From: Pseudoalteromonas sp. GCY | GTDB lineage: Bacteria; Pseudomonadota; Gammaproteobacteria; Enterobacterales; Alteromonadaceae | Length of the DNA: 64,000 nt | Assembly (NCBI RefSeq): GCF_016695175.1 | Contig: NZ_CP068023.1 | Location: forward strand, 1,166,501-1,230,500 | Direction of reading: 5' to 3' | Shown: one piece after another, positions 16,374 to 24,927 of the stretch | Layout of the letters: the number at the start of each line of letters is the position of its first letter | How positions within the stretch are numbered: position 1 is the first letter of the stretch | Notes under the pieces: model-generated | Told to the model about the DNA's origin: nothing | Seen by the model: the letters and a program-made list of their open reading frames with translations, nothing else | Database searches by the model: none | Program-made: the position numbers and the translations under genes

Positions 16374-16892
16374 TTATTCATTAATCTGCATTTGTTCAAA
16401 GAGCGTATGGTAGTCTTCTAGATGCCAATTTTTAGTAATTTTCTCACCATCAACGTAGTAAACATCGACAGCTCGGAAATCAATGGCTTGACCTGCTCCT
16501 TGGTGCTCACCAAATTGGCCGCTGAAGTGTCCAAAGAAACGTAGTCGTACCGTGACAAATGAACCACTGACTAGTAAATGTTCGACTTCTGCTTTCAGGT
16601 CTGGCACTGCGCGACGAAATCCTGATGAGGCTTCTAGCACGCCTTTCAAGCCTTGCTTTCTACCTCTTGGTAATGTCATATCAGTAAATGTGTTACTTAG
16701 TGCCTGTCTCGCAAACTTAGTGTCTCCACTGTGCCAAAAAGCAGCGTACTGCAATGCGGCATTCGCGGCTATTTGACATTGTGCTGAGTCACAAATTTGC
16801 GCAACCTTTGCTACGGGTAACTCCTCATTGGGTGCTGCTAATGCTATAGTCGCACTGACACTTAGCGTTAAAATTAAAGCATGTTTAATCAT
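16374..16892 (-). CDS. Secreted NTF2-like / SnoaL-like protein
   Basis: 172 residues with a signal peptide (cleavage after TIALA about residue 19). The rest has the NTF2/SnoaL cone-fold pattern: AALQYAAFWHSGDTKFARQALS, then FRRAVPDLKAEVEHLLVSGSFVTVRL and ENWH-like end KNWHLEDYHTLFEQM. Such proteins act as small-molecule binding or isomerase folds; the substrate cannot be told. It is the last gene of a five-gene operon, 12 bases after the deacetylase. Export to the periplasm fits with its two signal-peptide neighbours. Confidence 0.8.
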   Translation of the reverse strand: MIKHALILTLSVSATIALAAPNEELPVAKVAQICDSAQCQIAANAALQYAAFWHSGDTKFARQALSNTFTDMTLPRGRKQGLKGVLEASSGFRRAVPDLKAEVEHLLVSGSFVTVRLRFFGHFSGQFGEHQGAGQAIDFRAVDVYYVDGEKITKNWHLEDYHTLFEQMQINE

Positions 16893-16904
16893 TACCTAGC
16901 ACCT

Positions 16905-17843
16905 CTAAAACACGCGTTCTGGGTTGGTTGGTACGTCTTGCTGTTTTAGGGTCCATTTCGCTATGTCTATTTTGCGCATAAACTTAACCTTTGGATGCGA
17001 TTTAGCGTAGCGAATAAATTCGTCAAGTGCTTTTACGCGAGCAGGGCTGCCTGCGAGCCTGTCGTGTGCGCTGATAGACATCATACGGCGCTGGGATTTT
17101 CCTTCTTCATAAAGCACATCAAACTCGTCCTTTAACTCTTGCAAATAGGCTTTTGCTGTCATTGCGGAGCTGCCACCGTAGCGCACGATATCGTTGTTTC
17201 TAAAGGTGTAGGGTACAACTACGAAAGGCTTGCCATTGACCGGGGTAAACGAAGGCTCATCCCGAGATAAGTCATCAATATGATAGATAAATCCAAGGGA
17301 CTGCAAAATAGTTAAAGTTTGCTCAGAATGGCGCATCCAAAATGCATTAAAGCCTTTTGGTCTTTGGCCGGTGATTTTTTCAAGCACATCTGCACTGTGA
17401 ATATAAGATGCACGTTCTTCTTCGGGTGTCATCGAGTATTGTGGTGTCCAGTTTTGTCCATGACCTGAAACTTCATGCCCTTTTTGAGCCACCATTTTGG
17501 CAAGTTCAGGATTGAGCTCAGCAGCTTTTCCTACCATGTGGGACGTCACTTTGATGTTGTGTTTGTCCCAAAGATTAAGCAATCTTGGGATCCCTTCATT
17601 CATGCCATACTGATACCAAGTAGGAGCGACGGTGTCGGGATAGCCCGCTTCTTGCTGAGGAAATGGCCCGGGATCGCTTTGGTCTTGTGCGGTTGCTTCA
17701 AACTGCATGGAGATAGAGATCACCAATTGAGCATCATCAGGCCAGTAATGGCCAGACTCTACTTCGGTGCCTTGGGCTGTGCCTGCAAGCAGGGCGATTG
17801 CTGTTAGTAGTGCTCGAATACTTGTGGTCAATGTGGTACGCAT
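16905..17843 (-). CDS. Secreted polysaccharide deacetylase-family protein
   Basis: 312 residues with a signal peptide (to about residue 25). A NodB-type deacetylase domain is seen, with the KGHEVSGHGQNW metal-site motif and a later HSEQTLTILQSLGF segment. The N-terminal SMQFE in place of the usual Asp-Asp motif and the overall pattern resemble the PuuE/allantoinase-like branch, so the substrate may be a small amide and not a polysaccharide. It is 2 bases after the PEBP gene in the operon. Confidence 0.82.
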   Translation of the reverse strand: MRTTLTTSIRALLTAIALLAGTAQGTEVESGHYWPDDAQLVISISMQFEATAQDQSDPGPFPQQEAGYPDTVAPTWYQYGMNEGIPRLLNLWDKHNIKVTSHMVGKAAELNPELAKMVAQKGHEVSGHGQNWTPQYSMTPEEERASYIHSADVLEKITGQRPKGFNAFWMRHSEQTLTILQSLGFIYHIDDLSRDEPSFTPVNGKPFVVVPYTFRNNDIVRYGGSSAMTAKAYLQELKDEFDVLYEEGKSQRRMMSISAHDRLAGSPARVKALDEFIRYAKSHPKVKFMRKIDIAKWTLKQQDVPTNPERVF

Positions 17844-17845
17844 GG

Positions 17846-18397
17846 TTATTCTCCTGCGGCTCTTGGGCCTGCATACACAGAAAGTGTTGCCTGCGCTAAG
17901 CTATGCTGGTGGATAAAAAATCCAGTAAGTGGTGCTGTTGCACCAGCTGGCACGGGGAGTGTATCTACATCTAGTGCATGCACGGTAAAGGTGTATTTAT
18001 GTTTGCGACCAATAGGCGGGCATGGGCCAAAGTACCCAGGCTTTCCTAAATCCGTATTACCTTCAATGGCTTGGCTTGGTAAAGTTTCTGCAAGCCTAGT
18101 CGTGTCTTTGGGCAGGTTATACACTTGCCAGTGCCAAAATCCGCTGCCAGTTGGCGCGTCTTGATCGTAAAACGTCACCGCAAAGCTCTTGGTGTGTATA
18201 GGTGCATTTGACCAAACTAAGGTTGGCCGTGTGCTGTTTCCCTCGCAGCCAAATTGATCCCAGTATTGAAATGGCCGAATAGATTGTTCAGCAACAAGAT
18301 CTGGGCTTTCTAGTGTAAACTCAGGTGCTGAAATTGCATTGGTTGCACCGAGTAATGCCATGGAGGCTAGGGATAAGTTCAGTAATAATGGTTTCAT
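17846..18397 (-). CDS. YbhB/YbcL-family PEBP protein, exported
   Basis: 183 residues with a signal peptide (ALLGATNAISA). The ligand-site motifs of the phosphatidylethanolamine-binding family are present: FYDQDAPTGSGFWHWQVYNLP and PCPPIGRKHKYTFTVHALD. Bacterial members bind anions or small ligands; the role is unclear. The start overlaps the end of the old yellow enzyme gene by 4 bases (ATGA), so it is translationally coupled. Confidence 0.9.
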   Translation of the reverse strand: MKPLLLNLSLASMALLGATNAISAPEFTLESPDLVAEQSIRPFQYWDQFGCEGNSTRPTLVWSNAPIHTKSFAVTFYDQDAPTGSGFWHWQVYNLPKDTTRLAETLPSQAIEGNTDLGKPGYFGPCPPIGRKHKYTFTVHALDVDTLPVPAGATAPLTGFFIHQHSLAQATLSVYAGPRAAGE

Positions 18398-19515
18398 ATT
18401 GCACCTTTTGCTCTTAATTGTTGAAAATCTGCATAGTCGGTGTAGCCCTGCTCGCTACCACCAAACAAAGGCGCATCAGGGTTGATTGGACTCAAAGGCA
18501 ATTGATGAGTTAGGCGGTATACGAGGTCTGGGTTGGAGATAAACTTGCGACCAAAAGCCACAAAGTCAACTAGACCTTGTTCAATAAGGGCTTCGGCTTG
18601 CTCTGGTTCGTAATTTCCCGCCACAATAATGGCGCCGTGGAATTTTCTTCTTAGTGCTTGCCTAAAACTCTCCGTCACGACCGGTGCATCATCCCAGTCC
18701 GCTTCTGCTAAGTGCACATAGGCAATGCCTAAGCGGTTAAAGTGCTCCGCGGCGAGCAAAATAGTATCAATGGCCTCTTCGTCTTGCATGCCACGTTGAG
18801 TAATAAAAGGCGCTAATCGGATCCCTACTTTTTCAGGTCCAATTGCTTGGCTAATCGCGGTGATAACTTCAACCGCAAAGCGAATTCGGTTTTCCTTCGA
18901 GCCACCATATTGATCATGACGTTGATTAGAGCTGCGGCGTAAAAATTGGTCGATTAAGTAGCCATTACCAGCGTGGATCTCGACGCCATTAAACCCTGCT
19001 ATCATGGCATTCTCAGCCGCATGGACATAATCTTCGACTATGCTCTGTATTTCTTGGGTTGCCAGTGCACGTGGTGTCGGGCAATCGACCATTTCACCCA
19101 CTCCTTTTTCATTGACCACCCACACTTGCGCGTCTGGCGCGAGTGCTGAGGGAGCGACGGGTTGGCCATCTTCATGAAAAGTCGAGTGAGACATACGGCC
19201 GACATGCCAAAGCTGACAGAAAATACGGCCACCTTTTTGCTGTACTGCATGAGTGATTTCCTTCCATCCTGCAACCTGCGAAGCAGTATAAATTCCGGGA
19301 GTAAATGAATACCCTTTGCCCTGACAAGAGATTTGTGTGGCTTCACTAATGATAAGCCCTACCGAAGCACGTTGGGCGTAGTACCTTGCCATCAACTGGT
19401 TTGGAATATCTCCCGGTTGTGTTGTCCGCGAGCGGGTCATTGGTGCCATCAAAATGCGGTTTGGTAAGATTAAATTACCGAGTTTTTTCTGCGTAAATAA
19501 CAATGGATCAGACAT
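18394..19515 (-). CDS. Old yellow enzyme family ene-reductase (NemA-like)
   Basis: 373 residues, the full length of the family. FMN-dependent NADPH ene-reductases reduce activated C=C bonds or nitro groups in the cytoplasm. Family motifs are LPNRILMAPMTRSR at the N-terminus, FCQLWHVGRMSH, the active-site HAGNGYLIDQFLR and the QYGGS loop, and VAGNYEPEQAEALIEQGLVDFVAFGR near the end. It follows the VOC gene by 13 bases. Probably induced through the divergent LysR regulator. Confidence 0.95.
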   Translation of the reverse strand: MSDPLLFTQKKLGNLILPNRILMAPMTRSRTTQPGDIPNQLMARYYAQRASVGLIISEATQISCQGKGYSFTPGIYTASQVAGWKEITHAVQQKGGRIFCQLWHVGRMSHSTFHEDGQPVAPSALAPDAQVWVVNEKGVGEMVDCPTPRALATQEIQSIVEDYVHAAENAMIAGFNGVEIHAGNGYLIDQFLRRSSNQRHDQYGGSKENRIRFAVEVITAISQAIGPEKVGIRLAPFITQRGMQDEEAIDTILLAAEHFNRLGIAYVHLAEADWDDAPVVTESFRQALRRKFHGAIIVAGNYEPEQAEALIEQGLVDFVAFGRKFISNPDLVYRLTHQLPLSPINPDAPLFGGSEQGYTDYADFQQLRAKGAI

Positions 19516-19528
19516 AGTATTCTCCTAA

Positions 19529-19948
19529 TTATTGGACAAGTGAGTTGATGTGGCGTGGAAACAGCACTTCAATTTTTAGAGATTCAGGTGCAAAGATAAA
19601 AACCTGATGCTCATTGCTAACGGGGACATCTCGTTCCACGTAGCGAACGCCAAAACGCTCTAGTCGGGCGATTAACCCTGGATAATCGTCACCACGAAAT
19701 GCAATATGATCTATGTTGCTAGTACCCATGCTTGCGGTTTGCACAGAGCCAAGGTATTTAGCCTGTGCTTGGGTATGTGGTGATTGTTCAACCAGATGAA
19801 TGAAAGGTTGCTGTTGGTCGCCATAGAACCACTTTCCTGGAAATGGAAAAGGTGGACGTAAGCCTTCTTTAAGCCTAAGCACTTGCTCAAAAAAGGTTGC
19901 CATCTTTGCCATATCATTTGCTCTAAACAAAAAGTGATCTAACTGCAT
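19529..19948 (-). CDS. VOC (glyoxalase-like) family protein
   Basis: 139 residues. It begins MQLDHFLFRANDMAKMATFF, with the metal-ligand-like His and the paired beta-alpha-beta-beta-beta modules of the vicinal oxygen chelate fold; IDHIAFRGDDYPGLIARLERFGV starts the second module. Substrate unknown. It is the first gene of the operon and is divergent from the LysR gene with 112 bases between them. Confidence 0.85.
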   Translation of the reverse strand: MQLDHFLFRANDMAKMATFFEQVLRLKEGLRPPFPFPGKWFYGDQQQPFIHLVEQSPHTQAQAKYLGSVQTASMGTSNIDHIAFRGDDYPGLIARLERFGVRYVERDVPVSNEHQVFIFAPESLKIEVLFPRHINSLVQ

Positions 19949-20043
19949 GGTGTGTTACCTCCATTGGTGTTAGCGATTTATGCGTTGAGAACAGTCTATT
20001 TGTTTATTAATATTTGATAATTGGCTTTTATATAAAATTACTT

Positions 20044-20058
20044 TTCACAAAAGGTGAA
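20044..20058. promoter_or_regulatory. Inverted repeat in LysR/VOC divergent promoter
   Basis: TTCAC-AAAAG-GTGAA immediately before the LysR start. It may be an operator or simply include the ribosome-binding AAAGGTG. The surrounding 19949-20043 is AT-rich and must hold both promoters. Confidence 0.35.
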
Positions 20059-20060
20059 TA

Positions 20061-20987
20061 ATGAAAAGCAAAGCAGACGATATGGCGCTTTTTGTTCAAG
20101 TGGTGCGCTCTGATGGCTTAGCTGCGGCAGGGCGAGTATTAGGGCTTTCTCCAGCGAGCATGACCGCACGGATCAATGCACTTGAAGCGCACTATAAAAC
20201 CCGTTTACTGACTCGAAACACTAGAAGTATCAAACTGACAGAAGCGGGAGAGCGGTTTTACCAGGGCTGTGTGCGAGTTATTGAGGAGGTTGCGGCGGCG
20301 GAAGCGTTACTGCAAGATGCCGATCCTGATTTGAGAGGCACACTCAAAATTGCAGCAAGCTCAGACTTTGGCCGTCAGTACGTGGTTCCCGCCGTTGCGG
20401 AGTTTGCCACGCAGCATCCACAGGTGGTGGTTAACTTGAGCTTAGGGGAGGGCTTAGTCAAATTAGTTGAGTCTGGCACTGATATCGCCATTCGTTATGG
20501 TAATTTAAATGATAGCAGCTTGATATCTCGGCCTCTGTTAAACAACCGCAGAATGCTGGTAGCCGCTCCAAACTATCTCGAACAGTATGGTACACCAGAT
20601 TGCTATCAAGCATTACAGCAACATCGCTGTTTAGTACTGGAAAGAGCGGGACAGGCGCTAAACGATTGGTATTTTATCGACAGAGACACGCAAGCAACCA
20701 TCATTGAAACCGTGCCTACCTGTTTAGTGAGTTCAGATGGAGAAGTATTGCGAAACTGGGCCATTCAAGGGCTTGGGATCACCATCAAATCATGGCTGGA
20801 TGTTCACAAAGATATTAAAGCGGGGCGATTGGTGGAGTTGTTGCCAACTCAAACATTGGGATTTAGTCCAACAGACTCAGACAAAGTCGCGCTGCAAGCG
20901 ATTTATCCATCTAGGCAGTTTCAACCTCGCCAAGTCAAAGCATTTTTGACCTTTTTTAGCGAGTATTTACAACAAATGCATGATTGA
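20061..20987 (+). CDS. LysR-family transcriptional regulator
   Basis: 308 residues. An N-terminal winged helix-turn-helix (residues 1-60, GRVLGLSPASMTARINALEA) and a LysR substrate-binding domain (about 90-300, GTLKIAASSDFGRQYVVPAV). It is transcribed away from the VOC-OYE-PEBP-deacetylase-NTF2 operon, the usual arrangement for a LysR protein and its target. The inducer is probably an electrophile or metabolite handled by the old yellow enzyme; this is inference. Confidence 0.93.
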   Translation: MKSKADDMALFVQVVRSDGLAAAGRVLGLSPASMTARINALEAHYKTRLLTRNTRSIKLTEAGERFYQGCVRVIEEVAAAEALLQDADPDLRGTLKIAASSDFGRQYVVPAVAEFATQHPQVVVNLSLGEGLVKLVESGTDIAIRYGNLNDSSLISRPLLNNRRMLVAAPNYLEQYGTPDCYQALQQHRCLVLERAGQALNDWYFIDRDTQATIIETVPTCLVSSDGEVLRNWAIQGLGITIKSWLDVHKDIKAGRLVELLPTQTLGFSPTDSDKVALQAIYPSRQFQPRQVKAFLTFFSEYLQQMHD

Positions 20988-21083
20988 TTTTATTTCATTG
21001 GAGTCTAACGAATTAGCCGTGCGTAAGTGATAAAGATATGCATAATAAACGCTTATATTTAAACTAACTCAAGAGGTTCAAGG

Positions 21084-21701
21084 ATGGCAATTGGCAATAT
21101 TAAACACGTAATTTTTGACGTAGGTAACGTATTTGTAAGGTGGTCTCCAGAGGAGATAGTTCGGCTTACCTTTGGTAACCAATGCGACGTTGAGAGTCTA
21201 GCTAAGCAGCTGTTCCACAGTGAGATTTGGTTCGCGATTAATCGAGGCGAACTGACTGAAGCAGACACGAAGCACGCTTTTATGCAAACCTGTCACTTAA
21301 CCTCTGAGCAAGCTGACGAACTGTTCTTTTATATTAAAGAATCACTGATCCCACTTTATGGCACGCTTGCACTGATGCAGCGTCTAAAGGCGGCTGGATA
21401 TAGTGCATATGCCCTAACCGATAATGTGCACGAGATTGTGAGCCACCTAAAAGCGCGTCATACTTTCTGGCAACACTTTGACGGAGAAATTATTTCTGCT
21501 GAGCTTGGCTGTATGAAGCCCGGCAAAGCTATTTTTACTCACTTACTGGAGCGCTACCAACTGGCGGCAGGTGACTGTGTTTTTCTTGATGATGTCTTAG
21601 CGAATGTTGAAGGTGCAAAGCAGGTCGGATTACATGGTATTCAGTTCTTTAATGCGGCGCAAGCTGAGCGCGAGTTGTGTGAGCTAGGATTGGTGTTTTA
21701 A
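21084..21701 (+). CDS. HAD-family hydrolase (YihX-like)
   Basis: 205 residues. Motif I is VIFDVGNVFVRW, with the nucleophile Asp in DxGNV as in YihX/HAD subfamily IA phosphatases. Motif II is ALTDN, motif III is the Lys of GCMKPGKAIF, motif IV is VFLDDVLANVEGA. YihX-type enzymes are cytoplasmic sugar-phosphate phosphatases. It stands alone, with AAGAGG before the ATG, and is convergent with the peptide gene at 21748. Confidence 0.9.
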   Translation: MAIGNIKHVIFDVGNVFVRWSPEEIVRLTFGNQCDVESLAKQLFHSEIWFAINRGELTEADTKHAFMQTCHLTSEQADELFFYIKESLIPLYGTLALMQRLKAAGYSAYALTDNVHEIVSHLKARHTFWQHFDGEIISAELGCMKPGKAIFTHLLERYQLAAGDCVFLDDVLANVEGAKQVGLHGIQFFNAAQAERELCELGLVF

Positions 21702-21715
21702 TCAGGTCGAGACTC

Positions 21716-21746
21716 CAAAATAGGCCCAAGTACGGGCCTAAAAAGA
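21716..21746 (-). terminator. Terminator for the peptide genes (between HAD gene and 21748)
   Basis: Stem TAGGCCC (21721-21727) / GGGCCTA (21734-21740), loop of six. Read on the - strand it is followed by TTTT, so it works for the peptide genes; on + it is followed by A-rich sequence. Confidence 0.7.
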
Positions 21747-21747
21747 A

Positions 21748-21960
21748 TTAATCACACATATACTGTCTATTGGTGAAAGCGCAGTCGTGATCACCATAAC
21801 AAGAGATAGCACCTGTACGGCAATCGTGGCGGTTAGTCGGTACACAGTCCAAATCAGTCAAACGGTTTACACCACCACCAATTTGGGGAGTCGCTTGTGG
21901 TGTAATAGCTTGAGCATTATTTAAGTTTTTAAGCGGCTTTTTATTTAGTTTAATTTTCAT
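21748..21960 (-). CDS. RiPP-precursor-like peptide 1 (Lys-rich leader, Gly-Gly, five Cys)
   Basis: 70 residues. The leader begins MKIKLNKKPLKNLN and ends in a triple Gly at 28-30. The presumed core (31-70) has Cys at 39, 47, 54, 60 and 69. The leader pattern K-x-K-L-x-K-K-x-L/I-K-x-L is shared with peptides at 21993 and 44178. It resembles the short Lys-rich leaders annotated in Bacteroidota and others as class I lanthipeptide-like precursors with a C39-type cut site. AAAGGA lies upstream of the ATG. No modification enzyme, peptidase or transporter for it is in the window. Cores that only form disulfides are an alternative. Confidence 0.75.
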   Translation of the reverse strand: MKIKLNKKPLKNLNNAQAITPQATPQIGGGVNRLTDLDCVPTNRHDCRTGAISCYGDHDCAFTNRQYMCD

Positions 21961-21992
21961 TTTTCATTTCCTTTGTGTGGTAAGAAAGTATA

Positions 21993-22175
21993 TTAACAGC
22001 GAAGGGAACCACAGTTATAGCAAGAACCAAATGCTTTCGTGTTGCATAACTCGGTTATTTCTCGGTCACAACCGGCGGTTAAATAACCCCCCGCGATGTT
22101 TGGTGTTTGGGCTTTTTCCAAGCCTGCAGTATGGTTCAGTTGTTTTATCTTTCTTTTTGTTAGTGTTAATTTCAT
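21993..22175 (-). CDS. RiPP-precursor-like peptide 2 (tandem copy)
   Basis: 60 residues from the ATG at 22175, chosen because AAGGA precedes it and because it places the leader start (MKLTLTKRKIKQLN) as in peptides 1 and 3; an upstream in-frame start at 22247 is not supported. Gly-Gly falls at residues 29-30, the same place as in peptide 1. The core has Cys at 36, 44, 52, 55 and 60 and few Ser/Thr. It lies 32 bases upstream of peptide 1, so both are probably one transcript. The core is unlike that of peptide 1 while the leader is conserved, as expected for precursor peptides. Confidence 0.75.
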   Translation of the reverse strand: MKLTLTKRKIKQLNHTAGLEKAQTPNIAGGYLTAGCDREITELCNTKAFGSCYNCGSLRC

Positions 22176-22478
22176 CTTATTTTCCTTATTGTGAAAGCTT
22201 GAATTGTCGTACAAAAAATAAACTACACTGTTGACTGTACCCAACATAAATTATTTGTCAAATATGTTTTTTAAAGGTTAAATTTATGATTTTCTCAATT
22301 GCCTTGTTTTAACCCTGTGTAACTTCAACGCTCGATGACAAGCTGCTTTTTAGCCTTGAGTGCGGCAACTATGGTGTAACGTACATTTGCACTGCTAGTT
22401 GCCCAACGCATCGATATTGTTTGGTCTTTTTAATCATGCAACACTGCAACATGAGAATAATTAAAGAACGGGATAAAG

Positions 22479-24221
22479 ATGCGTAAATTAACAGCCTTGG
22501 TGTGGTCTTGCTCTGTTTCCTTGTGCGTGGGTGTTGCGTTTGGTAACACGGCGCAAGCTGACGAGTCACCAATATTTAGTTCTAAAGCCACAGCACAGCC
22601 AATATGGGCTGAACACGGTATGGTATCTAGCCAAGAGGCACTTGCCAGTCAGGTTGGTGTGGAGATTTTAAAGCAAGGTGGCAATGCCGTAGATGCGGCT
22701 GTCGCAGTAGGTTTTAGCCTTGCCGTGACCCTGCCAAGGGCCGGAAATATCGGCGGCGGTGGCTTTATGCTAGTGCATCTGGCAAAAGAGAGTAAAACCA
22801 TTGCGATTGATTATCGCGAAATGGCGCCCAGCCGTGCGCACAAAGATATCTTTATTGATGAAAACGGTGATGTAAACCCAAAGCTAAGCCTTCAGCACGG
22901 CCTTGCGGTGGGCGTTCCCGGAACGGTTATGGGAATGGAGTTAGCACTCGAGAAATACGGCACCATGACACTTAGCCAAGTTATTCAGCCTGCAATTAAA
23001 TTAGCACGTGATGGCATTAAAGTGACCTCTGATTTAGCCAATTCGCTTTCTCATAGCTATATAAAAGAACGAATGCTTAGTGTACCGGCGTCTAAAGCTG
23101 TGTTTTATAAAAAAGATGGTAGCAGCTACAAGCCAAATGAATGGTTGGTGCAGGCTGACTTGGCTCACTCTTTGGAACTCGTTGCCGAAAAAGGCAGCGC
23201 GGGCTTTTATCAGGGCGAGACAGCAAAGAAAATTGTTGCTGCGGTAGAAGCGGCTGGTGGCATTATGTCGCTGGATGACTTAAAAGGCTATAAAGCGGTA
23301 GAGCGTGAGCCGGTAAAAGGCACATACCGCGGCTACGACATCGTTTCTATGCCGCCACCTTCATCTGGTGGTGTGCATATCATAGAGATGCTGAACATGC
23401 TGGAGCAATATCCTATTGGTGAGCTTGGGCATAATAGCGCTGCTACCGTCCATTTAATGGCTGAGGTCATGAAGCGTGCGTATGCTGACCGCAGTGAATA
23501 TTTGGGCGACCCCGATTTCTACGACGTACCCGTTAAAGCATTGGTGGATAAGCAATATGCAAAGCAGCGTAGTAAGCAAATAAGCGCAGACAAAGCGACG
23601 CCAAGCCGCGAGATTAAGCCCGGTAAATTATTACCTTATGAGAGTAACCAAACCACGCATTATTCTGTGGTAGATAAGTGGGGCAATGCGGTGAGTAACA
23701 CTTATACGCTTAACTTTAGCTATGGCTCAGGTATTGTGGCGGCTGGCACAGGCATTCTACTTAACAACGAAATGGATGATTTCTCGGCAAAACCAGGTAC
23801 ACCAAACGGTTTTGGCTTGGTTGGTGGCGAAGCTAATGCTGTTGAAGGAAAGAAGCGTCCTCTGAGTTCGATGACTCCCACGATTGTAATGAAAGAGGGT
23901 AAACCCTTTTTGGTAACGGGTAGCCCTGGTGGCTCGCGTATTATCACCACCACGCTGCAAATCATTATGAATGTTATTGATCATGGCTTGAACATCGCTG
24001 AAGCAACAGTGGCTCCGCGTATTCACCACCAATGGTTACCAGATGAAATTCGGATTGAACGTAGCTTAAATGTGGATACTCGACGCCTACTTGAAAGCAA
24101 AGGACACACACTTTCAGAGCAGAATGCGATGGGCTCAACCCAGTCAATCATGCTTACCGATAAAGGTCTATTTGGTTCCTCAGATCCAAGGCGCGCAGAT
24201 AGCGCTGCGGTGGGATACTAA
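22479..24221 (+). CDS. ggt: Gamma-glutamyltransferase (periplasmic)
   Basis: 580 residues, the size of E. coli Ggt. It hydrolyses or transfers the gamma-glutamyl group of glutathione and related peptides in the periplasm. There is a signal peptide (to about residue 28). The proenzyme self-cuts before Thr392 in QTTHYSVVDKWGNAV, giving large and small subunits. Other active-site segments are PRAGNIGGGGFML (large subunit), RPLSSMTPTIV and TGSPGGSRIITT (oxyanion site). The start ATG has a GGGATAAAG stretch upstream. The 22248-22478 gap holds the divergent promoters for it and the peptides, and nothing else that I can see. Confidence 0.96.
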   Translation: MRKLTALVWSCSVSLCVGVAFGNTAQADESPIFSSKATAQPIWAEHGMVSSQEALASQVGVEILKQGGNAVDAAVAVGFSLAVTLPRAGNIGGGGFMLVHLAKESKTIAIDYREMAPSRAHKDIFIDENGDVNPKLSLQHGLAVGVPGTVMGMELALEKYGTMTLSQVIQPAIKLARDGIKVTSDLANSLSHSYIKERMLSVPASKAVFYKKDGSSYKPNEWLVQADLAHSLELVAEKGSAGFYQGETAKKIVAAVEAAGGIMSLDDLKGYKAVEREPVKGTYRGYDIVSMPPPSSGGVHIIEMLNMLEQYPIGELGHNSAATVHLMAEVMKRAYADRSEYLGDPDFYDVPVKALVDKQYAKQRSKQISADKATPSREIKPGKLLPYESNQTTHYSVVDKWGNAVSNTYTLNFSYGSGIVAAGTGILLNNEMDDFSAKPGTPNGFGLVGGEANAVEGKKRPLSSMTPTIVMKEGKPFLVTGSPGGSRIITTTLQIIMNVIDHGLNIAEATVAPRIHHQWLPDEIRIERSLNVDTRRLLESKGHTLSEQNAMGSTQSIMLTDKGLFGSSDPRRADSAAVGY

Positions 24222-24382
24222 TACCAATTGAATTAATTCTCTAATCAATTTGAAGGGTGAAATAGCATATTAGCTTCGTTAAAAATTTCTCATTTAGAAC
24301 AACTAAATAGCAAAATTTTTGCCTTGCTACTAAAGCTATTTCCCCGCTTCAAGATAGATCATTTACTTAATACAACTGGTAT
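24221..24382. repeat. 162-bp imperfect palindromic repeat (MITE/REP-like)
   Basis: The ends ATACCAATTGAATTAA and (complement of the right end) ATACCAGTTGTATTAA form a terminal inverted repeat. Inside, TTGAAGGGTGAAATAGC pairs with GCTATTTCCCCGCTTCAA. The whole can fold into one long hairpin. ATACCAATTG-ended palindromes of this kind recur in Pseudoalteromonas and Shewanella genomes, from memory. It begins at the last base of the ggt stop and may end its transcript. No second copy was seen in the window. Confidence 0.65.
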
Positions 24383-24447
24383 AATATCCTGATTTCCATT
24401 GAGTCTTAAGTGTAATTCAAATCGAGTAGGGGCGAGATGCCCCTTTT

Positions 24448-24921
24448 CTATGCGCTTTCTTTGATTAAATACTCTGGCAGCGGCCAATTCATGACGACAA
24501 CTTCGCCTTGCCAAGTTTCTATCGTCAGCCAAACCCTGTCGTCTTTTGATAATGTTTTCTTTGCTAAAGCATGTACGTGTTGACCGTGTTTTGTGCCGTG
24601 AAGGATCCCGAGCTCATGCTCCACAAGCTGTGCAAGTGGCATCGCGTTGGGGCCGATATTGAGATAGCCTTGGCGTACAGAATCAACATCGCCTTTATTA
24701 AATAGCAATAAGAAGTCTTTGACGTATAAGTTATCGTGGATGTATGGCGGCTTTTCGTCAAAAGGCATCGGCGTGATGCTGTACTTTCCAAGTGTTTGCT
24801 CCACCAATGGAGCGGGAAATTCTGGATGTAATGATTGATAATAAAACCAAGCTGGCAACACCAGTAATAGAGCATTTAACCAATATTTATTGTGTTGTAT
24901 AAAGCGTTTGACTGCATTCAT
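24448..24921 (-). CDS. Membrane-anchored protein of unknown function linked to PepSY gene
   Basis: 157 residues. One membrane segment near residues 12-30 (KYWLNALLLVLPAWFYYQSL) and a soluble part facing the periplasm, with no known motif. The gene starts 6 bases after the stop of the PepSY membrane protein, so they form an operon. Genes in this position next to PepSY/TonB-dependent receptor pairs are common in marine gammaproteobacteria and may assist iron release from siderophores; that is inference. Confidence 0.7.
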   Translation of the reverse strand: MNAVKRFIQHNKYWLNALLLVLPAWFYYQSLHPEFPAPLVEQTLGKYSITPMPFDEKPPYIHDNLYVKDFLLLFNKGDVDSVRQGYLNIGPNAMPLAQLVEHELGILHGTKHGQHVHALAKKTLSKDDRVWLTIETWQGEVVVMNWPLPEYLIKESA

Positions 24922-24927
24922 GGCGAT

